Origin: Candidatus Sodalis pierantonius str. SOPE
GTDB lineage: Bacteria > Pseudomonadota > Gammaproteobacteria > Enterobacterales > Enterobacteriaceae
Assembly: GCF_000517405.1 (NCBI RefSeq)
Contig: NZ_CP006568.1
Span: 4,154,001-4,218,000, forward strand
Direction: 5' to 3'
Length of the DNA stretch: 64,000 nucleotides
Of the stretch, positions 1 to 9,103 are shown piece by piece (position 1 is the first letter of the stretch; each line of letters starts with the position of its first letter). The notes below the pieces were generated by a model that saw only the letters and a list, made by a program, of their open reading frames with translations, did no database searches and had not been told where the DNA came from. A program made the position numbers and the translations under genes.

Positions 1-721
1 CGAAAAACAAAAAGAGGTTATCGACTATATCCTCGGGAAAATTAAAGAAAAAAAACTGCAACCCGGCGATAAACTGGACACTGAAATCGCTATCACCAAG
101 GCGCTGAATATTACCCGCGCTACGGTGCGTGAAGCGACGCGTATCTTGATTGATCAACGGCGAATATATCGCATCAAGGGTTCGGGTATCTTCATTGGCT
201 CTATCGGTAAAAATAATCAGTCGGGACGATTCCACACGCTGTCCCCATTTGACTATCAGACCCAGAAAGGGGGCCATCGCGCCGGCCGTAAAGTGATTTC
301 CGCCAGTATTGTGACCGTGCCTGACGCTGCAATGGCGCAGGCCTTAAGGATAAAAAACAGCGATCAGGTGTATAAAATTTTGCGCCTAATGAGTTTCGAC
401 GATATTCCCGTTTCTCTAGAATATATTCACTTCCCGGTGTCATTGTTCAAATCCATTGAATTCAAGGAGCTGGAGAATTCAAAATATTCTTATATCGAGC
501 GCATCACCGGCAAGAAGGTCTACAAACGCGATCAGAATTTCCATGCCTTTAACGCCACCGATGCCGAGATGATGAAATATATGAATATCGCTAACAATGC
601 CGCCATGATGGAGCTTTACGAGGTCGTTTATCTCGACGACGGCACGCCGTTTGAAGTGAATATCGCCATTGTTAACACCAACATGCTGCACTTGAGCCAG
701 GTCTCTGTGCGGGAAGAATGA
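1..721 (+). CDS. GntR/HutC-family transcriptional regulator with UTRA domain (5' end outside window)
   Basis: The frame is open from base 2, so the start codon lies upstream of the window; 239 residues are visible, close to the usual 240-250 of the HutC subfamily. Residues 1-65 form a GntR winged helix-turn-helix, with the typical LQPGDKLDTEIAI loop and the recognition segment ITRATVREATRIL. Residues 80-239 match a UTRA ligand-binding domain (QVYKILRLMSFDDIPVSLE, then IHFPVSLF). Such proteins sense small metabolites, often sugar phosphates or amino acids, and repress adjacent operons. The target cannot be named because the upstream neighbour is not visible. No internal stop or frameshift is seen, so it may be functional. 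Confidence 0.85.
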   Translation, partial: EKQKEVIDYILGKIKEKKLQPGDKLDTEIAITKALNITRATVREATRILIDQRRIYRIKGSGIFIGSIGKNNQSGRFHTLSPFDYQTQKGGHRAGRKVISASIVTVPDAAMAQALRIKNSDQVYKILRLMSFDDIPVSLEYIHFPVSLFKSIEFKELENSKYSYIERITGKKVYKRDQNFHAFNATDAEMMKYMNIANNAAMMELYEVVYLDDGTPFEVNIAIVNTNMLHLSQVSVREE

Positions 722-852
722 CGATGCTTATCATGGGCTCGGCGCCCGAGCGTGCTATCGCTCCGACGCCCGGGCGTGAGAGCACCTTTACCCGATAGCG
801 CGTGGCTGGCCGGCGGACCGGCGGCGTCATTTTTTTCTCTAACGCGTTATTC

Positions 853-1522
853 TCACTGGGCAATGTTTGCCTGCGGGCCCACTGATGAAACCGCCGTTTC
901 CGCCAGCAGGATCGCGGTTAATTCCTCAGGTCTGTCCAGCATGATAGCGTGGCAGCACGCCAGCGCGTGTGCCTTCCATTGCGGATCGTCTTTGACGCGG
1001 GCGTAGGTCGATGCCAACCAATCACCGCCGTTGGCGGTGGCAAAGATATAGGTACGCTGGGCCAGCGGCTGCGGTACCGACATGGCATCGACCCAGGGGG
1101 CATCAGACGCGTTCACGTTAAATAACGCCGCCGTGTTCATTGGCCTGGTCAAGAAAAGCGTGCGCAATGTCCGCCCCCGTGATGCTAAAAAGAGACTGAC
1201 CGGCCTGGGGCGCATAAGCGTCAATGTAGCAGAGCGAACGGATCCGCTCGCCGATGGCGTTGGCGACGCCCGTAATGACCGTCCCTCCATAGGAGTGGCC
1301 GCACAGTATCGCCTCGGTAATGTTTTCATAGTTGAATACGTTGATGATGTCCTGAATGTGCGTATCCAGATTAATGCCGCAATGGACTAAATGCGCGCGT
1401 TCGCCGAGACCGGTTAACGTCGGCGTAAAGACCTCGTGACCGGCCGCGCGCAGTTGACGGGCGACCCGCGCGTATACCCAGGCGCCCTGATAAGCACCGT
1501 GGACGAGAACGAAATTTGCCAC
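853..1522 (-). pseudogene. alpha/beta hydrolase, frameshifted
   Basis: The N-terminal 134 residues read from 1522 with an oxyanion region (FVLVHGAYQGAW) and the nucleophile elbow GHSYGG near residue 74. Around position 1130 the frame is lost. The C-terminal half continues in another frame (NVNASDAPWVDAMSVP to PEELTAILLAE) down to 853, including the expected last histidine segment (CCHAIMLDRPEEL). Total length would be about 223 residues, normal for small esterases of this type. An upstream AGGAG-like site (aaggagtaaaaaagtggc on the minus strand) supports the start. One indel explains the break, so the loss looks recent. Substrate is unknown. Confidence 0.75.
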
Positions 1523-1626
1523 TTTTTTACTCCTTGATGGATTGATAGGGGTTTTGCCGGCCGGGATGGTGTCGGCGTTAGCGACGACGGCGTAGGCCCG
1601 ATAGCGGCAGCAAAGGCGACAGGCCG

Positions 1627-2568
1627 TTACTTGCCCGCGGACGATCGGCGGCGCAAGATCGCTGCCAGCGCAGGCCCCGCCAGGAGAAGGGCTATCCCGG
1701 CGGTGACGAGGCAGGCGCTTATCATCTCCCCCGACGTGAGCGTTTGCCCCACCACCAAGACCTCAAGCCCCAGCGTGACGACGGGCATCAACGCGGGCAA
1801 GCTCGTTGCCGCTACCGAGCCCAACAGCTCCGCCGAACGGTTAAAGGCATACACCGCGACGGTGGTGACCAGAAAGCCCTGGAAGAAGACCTGCAAAAGA
1901 AGATCCGGTAACGACGTCGCCGCGATCTGTTTCGGCAACGCCACGGCGTAAACGGGCAGGTAAAGCACGGCGGAACCCACGGCGACCAGGGCGGTGGCGC
2001 TGAGCGCCGGCAGGCGTGTGGCGCGGATAACGGCGGCATATCCCGCCCACATCACCCCGGTCGCCATTAACACCATATGCCCGGCGCTAATGCCCCCTCC
2101 CGTCAAGACAAACCCGCTAACGCCGAGGGCGGTCAGCGCGATGCCTGTACGGCGCGCCGGGGTGAGGGGTTGGCGCTCGCTGACTCGGGCAATAATGATC
2201 GCGGCTATCGCCATGACGCCCGGGTTGAGGGCGCCCGTGGCGGCGGCGGGGGCCGTCTTGACCGCCAGCGATAACATCAGGACATAGGGCGCACCGAATA
2301 ATGCGATCAGCACAGGAGCAGGGATCCAGCCGGGAGAATGAACGCTGAAGCCTTGCCGGAGGATGACCGGCAGCAGGATCGCCGCCGCTACCCCGAACCG
2401 CAGGGCGGTCAGATCATAGGCCGTCAGCCCGGTGGAGACGCCCAGGCGCAACAGGATAAGTGAGCCAGACCAGATGAAGATTGCCGTGGCGGCCCATAAC
2501 AGGCCGGGGAAAATGTGTCGCGATGTAGATGCCATAGCCGTGCTTGTCGGTGGTCCATTGGTTGACAA
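1627..2568 (-). CDS. EamA/DMT-superfamily transporter
   Basis: This is a 313-residue inner-membrane protein with about ten hydrophobic segments arranged as two EamA repeats. The first starts near GLLWAATAIFIWSGS and the second near GHMVLMATGVMWAGYAAV. DMT transporters of this class export metabolites such as amino acids or nucleosides; the substrate cannot be deduced here. An alternative start (MASTSRH, position 2535) removes eleven residues and is equally plausible. It is divergent from the LysR-type gene at 2656, with about 90 bp between, the common arrangement of a LysR regulator and its target exporter. No disruption is visible. Confidence 0.8.
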   Translation of the reverse strand: MSTNGPPTSTAMASTSRHIFPGLLWAATAIFIWSGSLILLRLGVSTGLTAYDLTALRFGVAAAILLPVILRQGFSVHSPGWIPAPVLIALFGAPYVLMLSLAVKTAPAAATGALNPGVMAIAAIIIARVSERQPLTPARRTGIALTALGVSGFVLTGGGISAGHMVLMATGVMWAGYAAVIRATRLPALSATALVAVGSAVLYLPVYAVALPKQIAATSLPDLLLQVFFQGFLVTTVAVYAFNRSAELLGSVAATSLPALMPVVTLGLEVLVVGQTLTSGEMISACLVTAGIALLLAGPALAAILRRRSSAGK

Positions 2569-2655
2569 AAGGGTAAGGGGCGATCAAGGATTAGTAAAAC
2601 GAGATTAAATCGCCTAATGAATCAGGAAAACTCAACGATGGACGACGTCGTACCT

Positions 2656-3545
2656 ATGCGCACCCTGAATCTTGATGTGTTGCGCAGTTTTGTCGCGATT
2701 CACGACACCGGCTCATTTCGGCAGGCGGCGGCGAGCGTTCACCTATCGCCCTCGGCGGTCAGCCTGCAAATTGGCAAGCTTGAAGAGCAGTTGAGCCAGA
2801 GATTGCTTGAGCGCAATGCGCGGCGGGTGGAACTGACTGAGCAAGGCGATGTGCTGCTGTACCAAGCCCGTAAACTGCTGTCTCTTAACGACGAGACCGT
2901 GGCTCTGTTTCGCGGATCCACGCTCACGGGGGGGGGTTGGTGCTGGCGGCAGCCCACGATTTGGGTATCTCACTGGTGCCGGGCCTGTTGCGGCGGCTGG
3001 CGGAGCGTTATCCGCGCATCCGCGTCGACGTTCGGCTTGGCGCATCGTCGGACGTCCAGCGAGGTTTTTCGGCGGGGCAGAGCAATGTGTTGCTGTTTAA
3101 TGATGTGGGCGAACCCGCTTTTCCTTCGCAAAAAATCTGGTCCGAACCGCTGGTGTGGCTGATGGCGCGCGGCGGGCGCGCTTCCTCCCATGATCCCCTG
3201 CCGCTAGCCGTGGCGACGACGGGCTGCGCCTGGCGCGAGGTTGCTCTGAAGGCATTAAACGCATCGGGACGGACATACCGCATCGCTTACGGTAGCGATA
3301 CGCCCATGGGACAGGCCGCCGCGCTGCGCGCCGATCTTGCCGTGGCCGCACTGCCGCTGTCCTTATCGCTGGCGCATAACGAGCTGATCGAGGTGCCGGA
3401 CACGGCACGGCTGCCCGCGCTGCCGCAGACCCATATCCGCATATCCCATGATCACAGCGAGCTGGCAAGCGCGGTAGTGGCGATGGCGGTGGAGCTCGCG
3501 AGGACCCGGCAGTTGCCCGTTACGGATCCCGCCAGCGCGGGATAA
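2656..3545 (+). pseudogene. LysR-family regulator, frameshifted at a G9 tract
   Basis: The start is taken at MRTLNLDVLRSF (2656); an in-frame ATG at 2617 is also possible. Residues 1-60 are a LysR helix-turn-helix (SFRQAAASVHLSPSAVSLQIGKLE). The frame breaks at a run of nine G (2928-2936). After it the effector domain continues in another frame (LAAAHDLGISLVPGLLRRL to SELASAVVAMAVELA) up to the stop at 3545. Joined, the protein would be about 296 residues, a normal LysR length. Divergence from the EamA transporter suggests it controlled that gene. A run of G could permit slippage, but decay or a sequencing error is simpler. Confidence 0.8.
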
Positions 3546-3793
3546 ACGCTTCGGGGTAATTATCGCGACGCCTGTCGGTTTCCCGAATCGCCGTTGATAA
3601 ACGCTTTTGGCAACATAAAGTTCCATATAAAAGTTGTTTTGTTAACTGAGTGGCGAGCGTGGCGCCGCGCGTGGCCGGTGATTTACAGCCTTGCATGCCG
3701 ATTACGGTGCGAAATGACGCTAAAAAGGAGTCGCATTGACAATTAATGGGAATGTGATTATATAACCCGTTATGTAACTACGGGAGACCACGC

Positions 3794-4708
3794 ATTGATA
3801 TTCTTTCGCAGCATCCTTACGCTTTCCTCGGCAGCCGCCTCAAGCACTTGGCCGAGCAGTTGCAAACCGACGCCAGTCTGCTTGCCGAACAGACCGGTAC
3901 CTATGTGACGCCCGGGCTTTTTCCCATATTGGCGTTACTTGAAGGTAAATCCCATCTCACCGTGGGGGAGCTGTCGCGGGCAATTAACATTAGCCAACCC
4001 GCCATGACCAAAAGCGTCGCCAAACTGGCGGAAGCCGGCCTGGTTTCAATAAGGAAGGATGATGCCGATAAACGGCAATCGCTGATCGGCGACGTGCCCG
4101 GATCCTTCATTGATCAGATCGAGGCCTTGGAGCATCGCTTGGCCGAACAGTCGCTGACCGAGCGGGCCGCGCGCCGCCGCGCCCTCGACCTGCGGCCGGC
4201 GGCGGAGGCGGATGTATCGGCCGTAGTATCGCTGCTGAACCGGGCCTATCGCGGCCATGGCGCGGAGGCGGGCTGGACAACGGAAGCCGGTCTCATTGAC
4301 GGCGAGCGGATAAGCGAGGCGACGCTGCGCCAGGAAATACAGGACAAGCCCCATGCGACGCTTCTGGTCTGGCAACCGAAAGATCAGATTGAAGGTTGCG
4401 TCTGGCTGGAACCGGGCGCCGAGGATACGTGGTACCTCGGTTCGCTGGCGATCGCGCCACAGCGGCAGAATCAGCAATTCGGCCGCCTACTTTTGGCCGC
4501 GGCGGAAGGCTGGATCCTGGTACGCGGCGGCCGTACGGTGAAAATGACGGTCATAGAGGCGCGCGACACCCTGCTCGACTGGTACGAGCGTCGCGGCTAT
4601 CGTCGCACCGGTGAGACTGAACCTTTTCCCGTCTCCGACACGCGGTTCGGCATTCCGACGCAGCCCGGGCTAACCTTTGCCGTTCTGACAAAAACCCTCG
4701 TGCAATGA
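3794..4708 (+). CDS. MarR-type HTH / GNAT acetyltransferase fusion, probably degraded start
   Basis: The reading frame contains a MarR-type winged helix in its first third (LTVGELSRAINISQPAMTKSVAKLAEAGLV) and a GNAT acetyltransferase domain in the last 160 residues (ALDLRPAAEADVSAVVSLLNRAYRG; acetyl-CoA loop around LAIAPQRQNQQFGRLLLAAAE). Such fused MarR-GNAT proteins are a known family. The first ATG-type frame begins at 3848 only because a cct/ttg codon series precedes it. In-frame homologous-looking sequence (DILSQHPYAFLGSRLKHLAEQ) extends back to 3797 and would begin at an ATT codon at 3794 behind a GGGAGA. The ATG has probably mutated to ATT. The segment between RQSLIG and SFIDQIEALE looks short for the family, suggesting a small in-frame deletion. 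Function is doubtful. Confidence 0.65.
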   Translation: MDILSQHPYAFLGSRLKHLAEQLQTDASLLAEQTGTYVTPGLFPILALLEGKSHLTVGELSRAINISQPAMTKSVAKLAEAGLVSIRKDDADKRQSLIGDVPGSFIDQIEALEHRLAEQSLTERAARRRALDLRPAAEADVSAVVSLLNRAYRGHGAEAGWTTEAGLIDGERISEATLRQEIQDKPHATLLVWQPKDQIEGCVWLEPGAEDTWYLGSLAIAPQRQNQQFGRLLLAAAEGWILVRGGRTVKMTVIEARDTLLDWYERRGYRRTGETEPFPVSDTRFGIPTQPGLTFAVLTKTLVQ

Positions 4709-5030
4709 CCGCGCCAACGACCGGGCGGATCAGTACGGCGCGGCGTGACAGGGGAGGTGACGGCAGCGGGCAGATCAGCTTCGATGGCTCATCAGGAGAG
4801 AGGCCGCGGTCGCGGGCCGGTTTGCCCGGCGCATTGCAACGCGCCGCGGCCACGCCAGAGAAAATACCCACGCCTGACGATGTGTGGCGACCCGGCGATA
4901 GGGTTGTTTGACCTGTTTAGGCTTCTCATCGGTGAAATGCGTTTTCAGGCGTAGGGTGATGGGCTCTAAACGGCTTGACGAAGGTCCGTCTTTGCTGCCG
5001 GGGGAACGCCGCCCTGAGCGCCTGGGTGAA
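4709..5030. other. non-coding stretch between convergent genes
   Basis: About 320 bp lie between the converging MarR-GNAT and LysR genes. Short open frames here (for example on the minus strand across 4775-5143) have no family resemblance and run into the LysR remnant. No clear terminator or RNA is seen. It is probably eroded sequence. Confidence 0.5.
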
Positions 5031-5885
5031 TCATCTGATTTTGACCGTTTGTTTTCTTGCCGCCGGCACGAGCACATGCATAGGGCGTGACGGGCCGTCA
5101 TAATCAGGCAGCACTCTGACCAAATTGCCCTTACTGATTTCATCTTTCAGCACGTTCTCCGGGCCAAGCGTGACCCCATACCCGGCGACCGCCGCCTGCA
5201 TCAGGGCTTTCCAATCGTTCGATCTAAATCGGCCTTCGGGTCTCACTTCCTCTTGCCGGCCCTCTTGGGAAAAAAACCAGCGACAGGGTAGGGATGCCGA
5301 CCAGAATCCGTAGACCAGACAGTCATGATGATGGAGATCGGCCGGTATTTGGGGAGATCCTCGCCGAGCAAGATAGGCGGGGGAGGCGCAGGCGATGATC
5401 TTATACGGCAAAGCGGCCAGGCCACCATGGCGCTGTCCGTCAGCTCGCCTATCCGAATAATGACTTCAACGTTTTCCTCGGCGGGATTGACGATGCGATC
5501 GCTTAACGTCAATTCAACCTCAACCTCGGGATAATCGCCGAGATAACGCGTGATGAAAGGCGAAAGCGCATGGGTGCCGAACGTCACGGGCGCATTCACC
5601 CGGATAATGCCGGCGGGGGTGGCTTTCATGTCCAGTACAATGGCATCCGCTTCTTCCACCTCGGTGAGGACAATTTGGCAACGACCGTAATACATGCGTC
5701 CAAATATCCGTCAGGTGTTGACGACGGGTGGTGCGGTGGATCAAGGGCGTACCGAGGTGGGACTCAAGCGTCGCGACATGGTTGGCGACCATTTGCGGTG
5801 AGAGCCCCATGGCCTCGGCCACGGCGGCAAAAGACCCCAGTTGGGCGGCTTTGACAAAAATTCGCATACTAACCAGCCTATCCAC
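5031..5885 (-). pseudogene. LysR-family regulator with two frameshifts
   Basis: Three overlapping minus-strand pieces rebuild one LysR protein of about 285 residues. The helix-turn-helix starts at 5885 (MDRLVSMRIFVKAAQLGSF, SPQMVANHVATLE). The middle part begins near YYGRCQIVLTEVEEADAI (about 5695) and runs to the region of 5400 (TLSDRIVNPAEENVEVIIRIG). The C-terminal effector part is YKIIACASPAYLARRG to RPMHVLVPAARK. Breaks lie near 5710 and 5400. The gene is divergent from the NADP oxidoreductase at 5993, which is a frequent LysR target arrangement. Its regulatory role is lost. Confidence 0.8.
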
Positions 5886-6419
5886 TATTCGCTCCTCCCG
5901 GTTGTGATTAAAACAATATTATTGCGATTTATCTTTATTTTGGAGTGAATCATAGTAGGTGCTCAAAACGGGTCATGTTAACGAGGTGAAAAATGAATAT
6001 CGGGATCATCGGTGCAGGATTTGTTGGCCGGGCCATCGCGAAGCTGGCGATCGGCCAGGGGCATCGCGTTATGCTGAGTAATTCACGCGGACCACGGACG
6101 CTTTTTAGCCTGCGTGCCATGCTAGGCTGCGACACAGGCACGGTGGAGCAGGCTGCTGGCTTCGGCGATGTCAACGTTATTGCGGTGCCGCTGTCCGCGC
6201 TGGGTTCGCTGCCGGTGGCTCACCTTAAAGGAAAATGGATTTTCGACGCAGTCAATTATTATCCCGAACGGGATGGGAAAGTGGCGGCGCTGGAGGACCG
6301 GCAGACAACGACCAGCGAGCTTTTGGCCAGCTATTTACCTGAGGCGAAAATCATCAAGGCGTTCAATGCTATTCCCATGACGGATCTCGAAAGCGACGGC
6401 CTGCCGACAGGTGCGCCGG

Positions 6420-7474
6420 CGCTTTGTTGAATAAATCCGAAATTTGTGACGACTTCCTCCCTATCAGGGCGATTGTTACATGATGCGGACGCTGTTTGGC
6501 ATTCCTAACAGCGTGATCCGGTTAAGCGCTTTGACCATTGCCATAGCCTCACCTACCTGCGCGTCATAGTCATGCAGACTCAGATGACCACCCAGAAGTG
6601 TTTTAAACCGGAACATGGCCGTTTCAGCCAGTGAACGCCGGTGATAACCTACTTTCTTTTTCCAGGTATCGTTATTGCCGCTCAGATGCTGATTTGCCAT
6701 CGCATGGTTACGCTCATGGTATCGAGCTGGCCAATATTGCGCACCACTTCGCGGTGGGATAAGCGGCTTTATTTTTTTCCTCAGCAGAGCATCATGACAG
6801 TAACGCGTATCGTAAGCACTGTCAGCCGACGCTTCCCTAATTTTCCGCTGGGTTTGGTTAATCAGCCCGGGCAGCGCCTGTGCATCTATCGTACCGCTTA
6901 GCGATAAATCGGCACAGATAATTTCATGTGTCGCGCTATCTACTGCCAGATGAAGCTTGCGCCATACTCTGCGCCTCTCAGCCCCATGCTGCCTGACTTT
7001 CCATTCGCCTTCGCCGAAGATTTTCAGGCCGGTGCCATAGATGACCAGGTGTGAGATTTCGCCGCGGGTTGGCGTTTTTATGCTGATGTCGACGGTTTTT
7101 GCTCGCCGGCTGACCAGAGAGTAATCTGGGCAGCGCAGCGACAGCCCCATCAGTTTAAAAATCGCGTCAACGAAACCCTGTAACGCCCGGAGCGAAAGGT
7201 TAAACACGCGCTTTATCATCAGAACCGTGGTAATGGCCATATCGGTGTAGTGAAGCGGCCGGCCACGATGTTCAGGTGGTGTACTCTCAGTCCATGCAGC
7301 AATGGCTGACTCACCAAGCCATACTGTCAGGTCCCCCCGCTGCCTGAGCGCATTGTTGTATGCGGGCCAGTTGGTGATTTTAAACTTTTGCTTTGCCATG
7401 GGGACCTGATGTTGAAACGAATGTAGTGATCAGAGCCGCCAGTCACCTAAAAGTTCGATTTATTCAACAAAGCC
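6420..7474 (-). mobile_element. IS5-family (IS903 group) element, copy 1
   Basis: The element is 1055 bp with 18-bp terminal inverted repeats of the IS903 type (GGCTTTGTTGAATAAATC at the right end, first base C instead of G at the left end). The 9-bp target duplication GTGCGCCGG flanks it perfectly at 6411-6419 and 7475-7483. It encodes one transposase on the minus strand. The same end mismatch is found in copies 2 and 3, so all three derive from one amplified lineage. Confidence 0.95.
6476..7399 (-). CDS. IS903-type transposase, full length but catalytic Asp121 replaced by Tyr
   Basis: 307 residues, the normal length for IS903 transposases, with a DDE catalytic domain. Compared with copy 2, the motif LVIDGTGLK reads LVIYGTGLK: the codon at 7037-7039 is TAT (Tyr) on the minus strand instead of GAT. 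This residue is number 121, the first Asp of the DDE triad in IS903. The other two, D193 (SADSAYD) and E259 (RRSLAETAMF), are kept. The protein is therefore expected to be catalytically dead although the frame is open. Other differences from copy 2 are minor (for example D29G, H184Q). Confidence 0.9.
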   Translation of the reverse strand: MAKQKFKITNWPAYNNALRQRGDLTVWLGESAIAAWTESTPPEHRGRPLHYTDMAITTVLMIKRVFNLSLRALQGFVDAIFKLMGLSLRCPDYSLVSRRAKTVDISIKTPTRGEISHLVIYGTGLKIFGEGEWKVRQHGAERRRVWRKLHLAVDSATHEIICADLSLSGTIDAQALPGLINQTQRKIREASADSAYDTRYCHDALLRKKIKPLIPPRSGAQYWPARYHERNHAMANQHLSGNNDTWKKKVGYHRRSLAETAMFRFKTLLGGHLSLHDYDAQVGEAMAMVKALNRITLLGMPNSVRIM

Positions 7475-7767
7475 GTGCGCCGGATCGGCGCGCATTACCC
7501 CTGGCAGGGGATGAAGAAGAAGGTAAAAGGCTTGCCGAATCGCTTTACGACGCCTTCGGCTTTGACACCGTTGATGCCGGCCCGCTGTCCGAAGGGTGGC
7601 GTTTTGAACGGGGAATGCCGTCGTATTGTGTGCCCTTGACCAAAGAGGCGCTTCAAGCGGCGTTAATGGCGGCCAAAAGGGATGAATGATGTAAATAAAT
7701 GAGATCAATAATAAATAGGCGCAGTTAAGCTATGCCGACTGAGGTTGTTTCAATAGAAGGACACTAT

Positions 7768-7857
7768 GGTTTTAGTAAGATGCTGGTTCATACGCTGTCC
7801 AAAGATGCTCGGAAATTCCATCTGAAGGTGGGGTTTGAACCTTTATCAATTTACTAG
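7768..7857 (+). pseudogene. possible C-terminal remnant of a GNAT acetyltransferase (TacT-like toxin)
   Basis: An open frame reads GFSKMLVHTLSKDARKFHL, then KVGFEPLSIY and a stop. This resembles the last acetyl-CoA-binding helix and strand of GNAT toxins of the TacT type (pattern HAxSxxAxxFYxxxGFxPSP). Only about 29 residues remain; the rest of the domain is absent and no partner antitoxin is recognisable. The match is by eye and short. It may be chance. Confidence 0.3.
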
Positions 7858-7969
7858 GAAATGTGATGGAGACTTTCAACGAGTTGAAAGCGAATTCACT
7901 ATAAAATCGTTTAACTATCGTCATAAGTAATTTGTAGAGATAGTTTGCCTGTTAACTGTGGTTTTTACT

Positions 7970-9024
7970 GGCTTTGTTGAATAAATCGAACTTTTAGGTG
8001 ACTGGCGGCTCTGATCACTACATTCGTTTCAACATCAGGTCCCCATGGCAAAGCAAAAGTTTAAAATCACCAACTGGCCCGCATATAACAATGCGCTCAG
8101 GCAGCGGGGGGACCTGACAGTATGGCTTGATGAGTCAGCCATTGCTGCATGGACTGAGAGTACACCACCTGAACATCGTGGCCGGCCGCTTCACTACACC
8201 GATATGGCCATTACCACGGTTCTGATGATAAAGCGCGTGTTTAACCTTTCGCTCCGGGCGTTACAGGGTTTCGTTGACTCGATTTTTAAACTGATGGGGC
8301 TGTCGCTGCGCTGCCCAGATTACTCTCTGGTCAGCCGGCGAGCAAAAACTGTCGACATCAGCATAAAAACGCCAACCCGCGGCGAAATCTCACACCTGGT
8401 CATCGATGGCACCGGCCTGAAAATCTTCGGCGAAGGCGAATGGAAAGTCAGGCAGCATGGGGCTGAGAGGCGCAGAGTATGGCGCAAGCTTCATCTGGCA
8501 GTAGATAGCGCGACACATGAAATTATCTGTGCCGATTTATCGCTAAGCGGTACGACAGATGCGCAGGCGCTGCCCGGGCTGATTAACCAAACCCACCGGA
8601 AAATCAGGGAAGCGTCGGCTGACAGTGCTTACGATACGCGTTACTGTCATGATGCTCTGCTGAGGAAAAAAATAAAGCCGCTTATCCCACCGCGAAGTGG
8701 TGCGCAATATTGGCCAGCTCGATACCATGAGCGTAACCATGCGGTGGCAAATCAGCATCTGAGCGGCAATAACGATACCTGGAAAAAGAAAGTAGGTTAT
8801 CACCGGCGTTCACTGGCTGAAACGGCCATGTTCCGGTTTAAAATACTTCTGGGTGGTCATCTGAGTCTGCATGACTATGACGCGCAGGTAGGTGAGGCTA
8901 TGGCAATGGTCAAAGCGCTTAACCGGATCACGTTGTTAGGAATGCCAAACAGCGTCCGCATCATGTAACAATCGCCCTGATAGGGAGGAAGTCGTCAAAA
9001 ATTTCGGATTTATTCAACAAAGCG
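7970..9024 (+). mobile_element. IS5-family (IS903 group) element, copy 2
   Basis: 1055 bp, inverted relative to copy 1, with 18-bp ends GGCTTTGTTGAATAAATC (7970-7987) and its complement at 9007-9024 (last base mismatched). The target duplication GTTTTTACT is exact (7961-7969 and 9025-9033). The interrupted sequence is non-coding or eroded. With copy 1 it forms an inverted pair about 500 bp apart, which could support inversion of the DNA between them. Confidence 0.95.
8045..8968 (+). CDS. IS903-type transposase, apparently intact
   Basis: 307 residues, full length. The complete DDE triad is visible: D121 in LVIDGTGLK, D193 in SADSAYD, E259 in RRSLAETAMF. The start is the ATG that follows CAGGTCCCC, 75 bp inside the left end. 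This is the only IS903 copy in the window with an uninterrupted frame and all catalytic residues, so it could supply transposase for the other copies. Confidence 0.92.
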   Translation: MAKQKFKITNWPAYNNALRQRGDLTVWLDESAIAAWTESTPPEHRGRPLHYTDMAITTVLMIKRVFNLSLRALQGFVDSIFKLMGLSLRCPDYSLVSRRAKTVDISIKTPTRGEISHLVIDGTGLKIFGEGEWKVRQHGAERRRVWRKLHLAVDSATHEIICADLSLSGTTDAQALPGLINQTHRKIREASADSAYDTRYCHDALLRKKIKPLIPPRSGAQYWPARYHERNHAVANQHLSGNNDTWKKKVGYHRRSLAETAMFRFKILLGGHLSLHDYDAQVGEAMAMVKALNRITLLGMPNSVRIM

Positions 9025-9103
9025 GTTTTTACTCTCACATGACGGTAGGAAAGCCCTAATCGAAAATCATTAACGGCAGAGCTTTAACCAAAAAAATGCT
9101 ACA

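Larger units (their letters stand above)
5993..7689 (+). pseudogene. NADP-binding oxidoreductase (F420-reductase-like) split by an IS903-type element
   Basis: The N-terminal 142 codons (5993-6419) carry a Rossmann dinucleotide motif (MNIGIIGAGFVGRAIAKLA) and the segment IIKAFNAIPMTDLESDGLP. The remainder (7484-7689) begins RRALPLAGDEEEGKRLAE and ends EALQAALMAAKRDE. Removing the IS (6420-7474) plus one copy of the 9-bp target duplication rejoins the frame exactly: 427 + 206 nt give 211 codons, with no other lesion. The product resembles the NADPH-dependent F420 reductase/NAD(P)-binding family, soluble, substrate unknown. A GAGGTG precedes the ATG. The insertion is the only lesion seen and must be recent. 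Confidence 0.85.

Noticed and set aside
2928..2936. Phase-variable switch at the G9 tract
   Set aside because: Attractive, but neighbours show ordinary decay, and no variable surface function is involved; kept only as a slippage observation.
4775..5143. 122-codon minus-strand ORF
   Set aside because: Overlaps the end of the LysR remnant in a different frame, no family resemblance.
6641..6901. 86-residue frame antisense to the IS903 transposase (also at 8543-8803 and 11076-11336)
   Set aside because: Present in all three copies only because it mirrors the transposase; no ribosome site, no independent conservation.
6420..9024. Composite transposon formed by IS903 copies 1 and 2
   Set aside because: Each copy has its own different target duplication, so they inserted separately.
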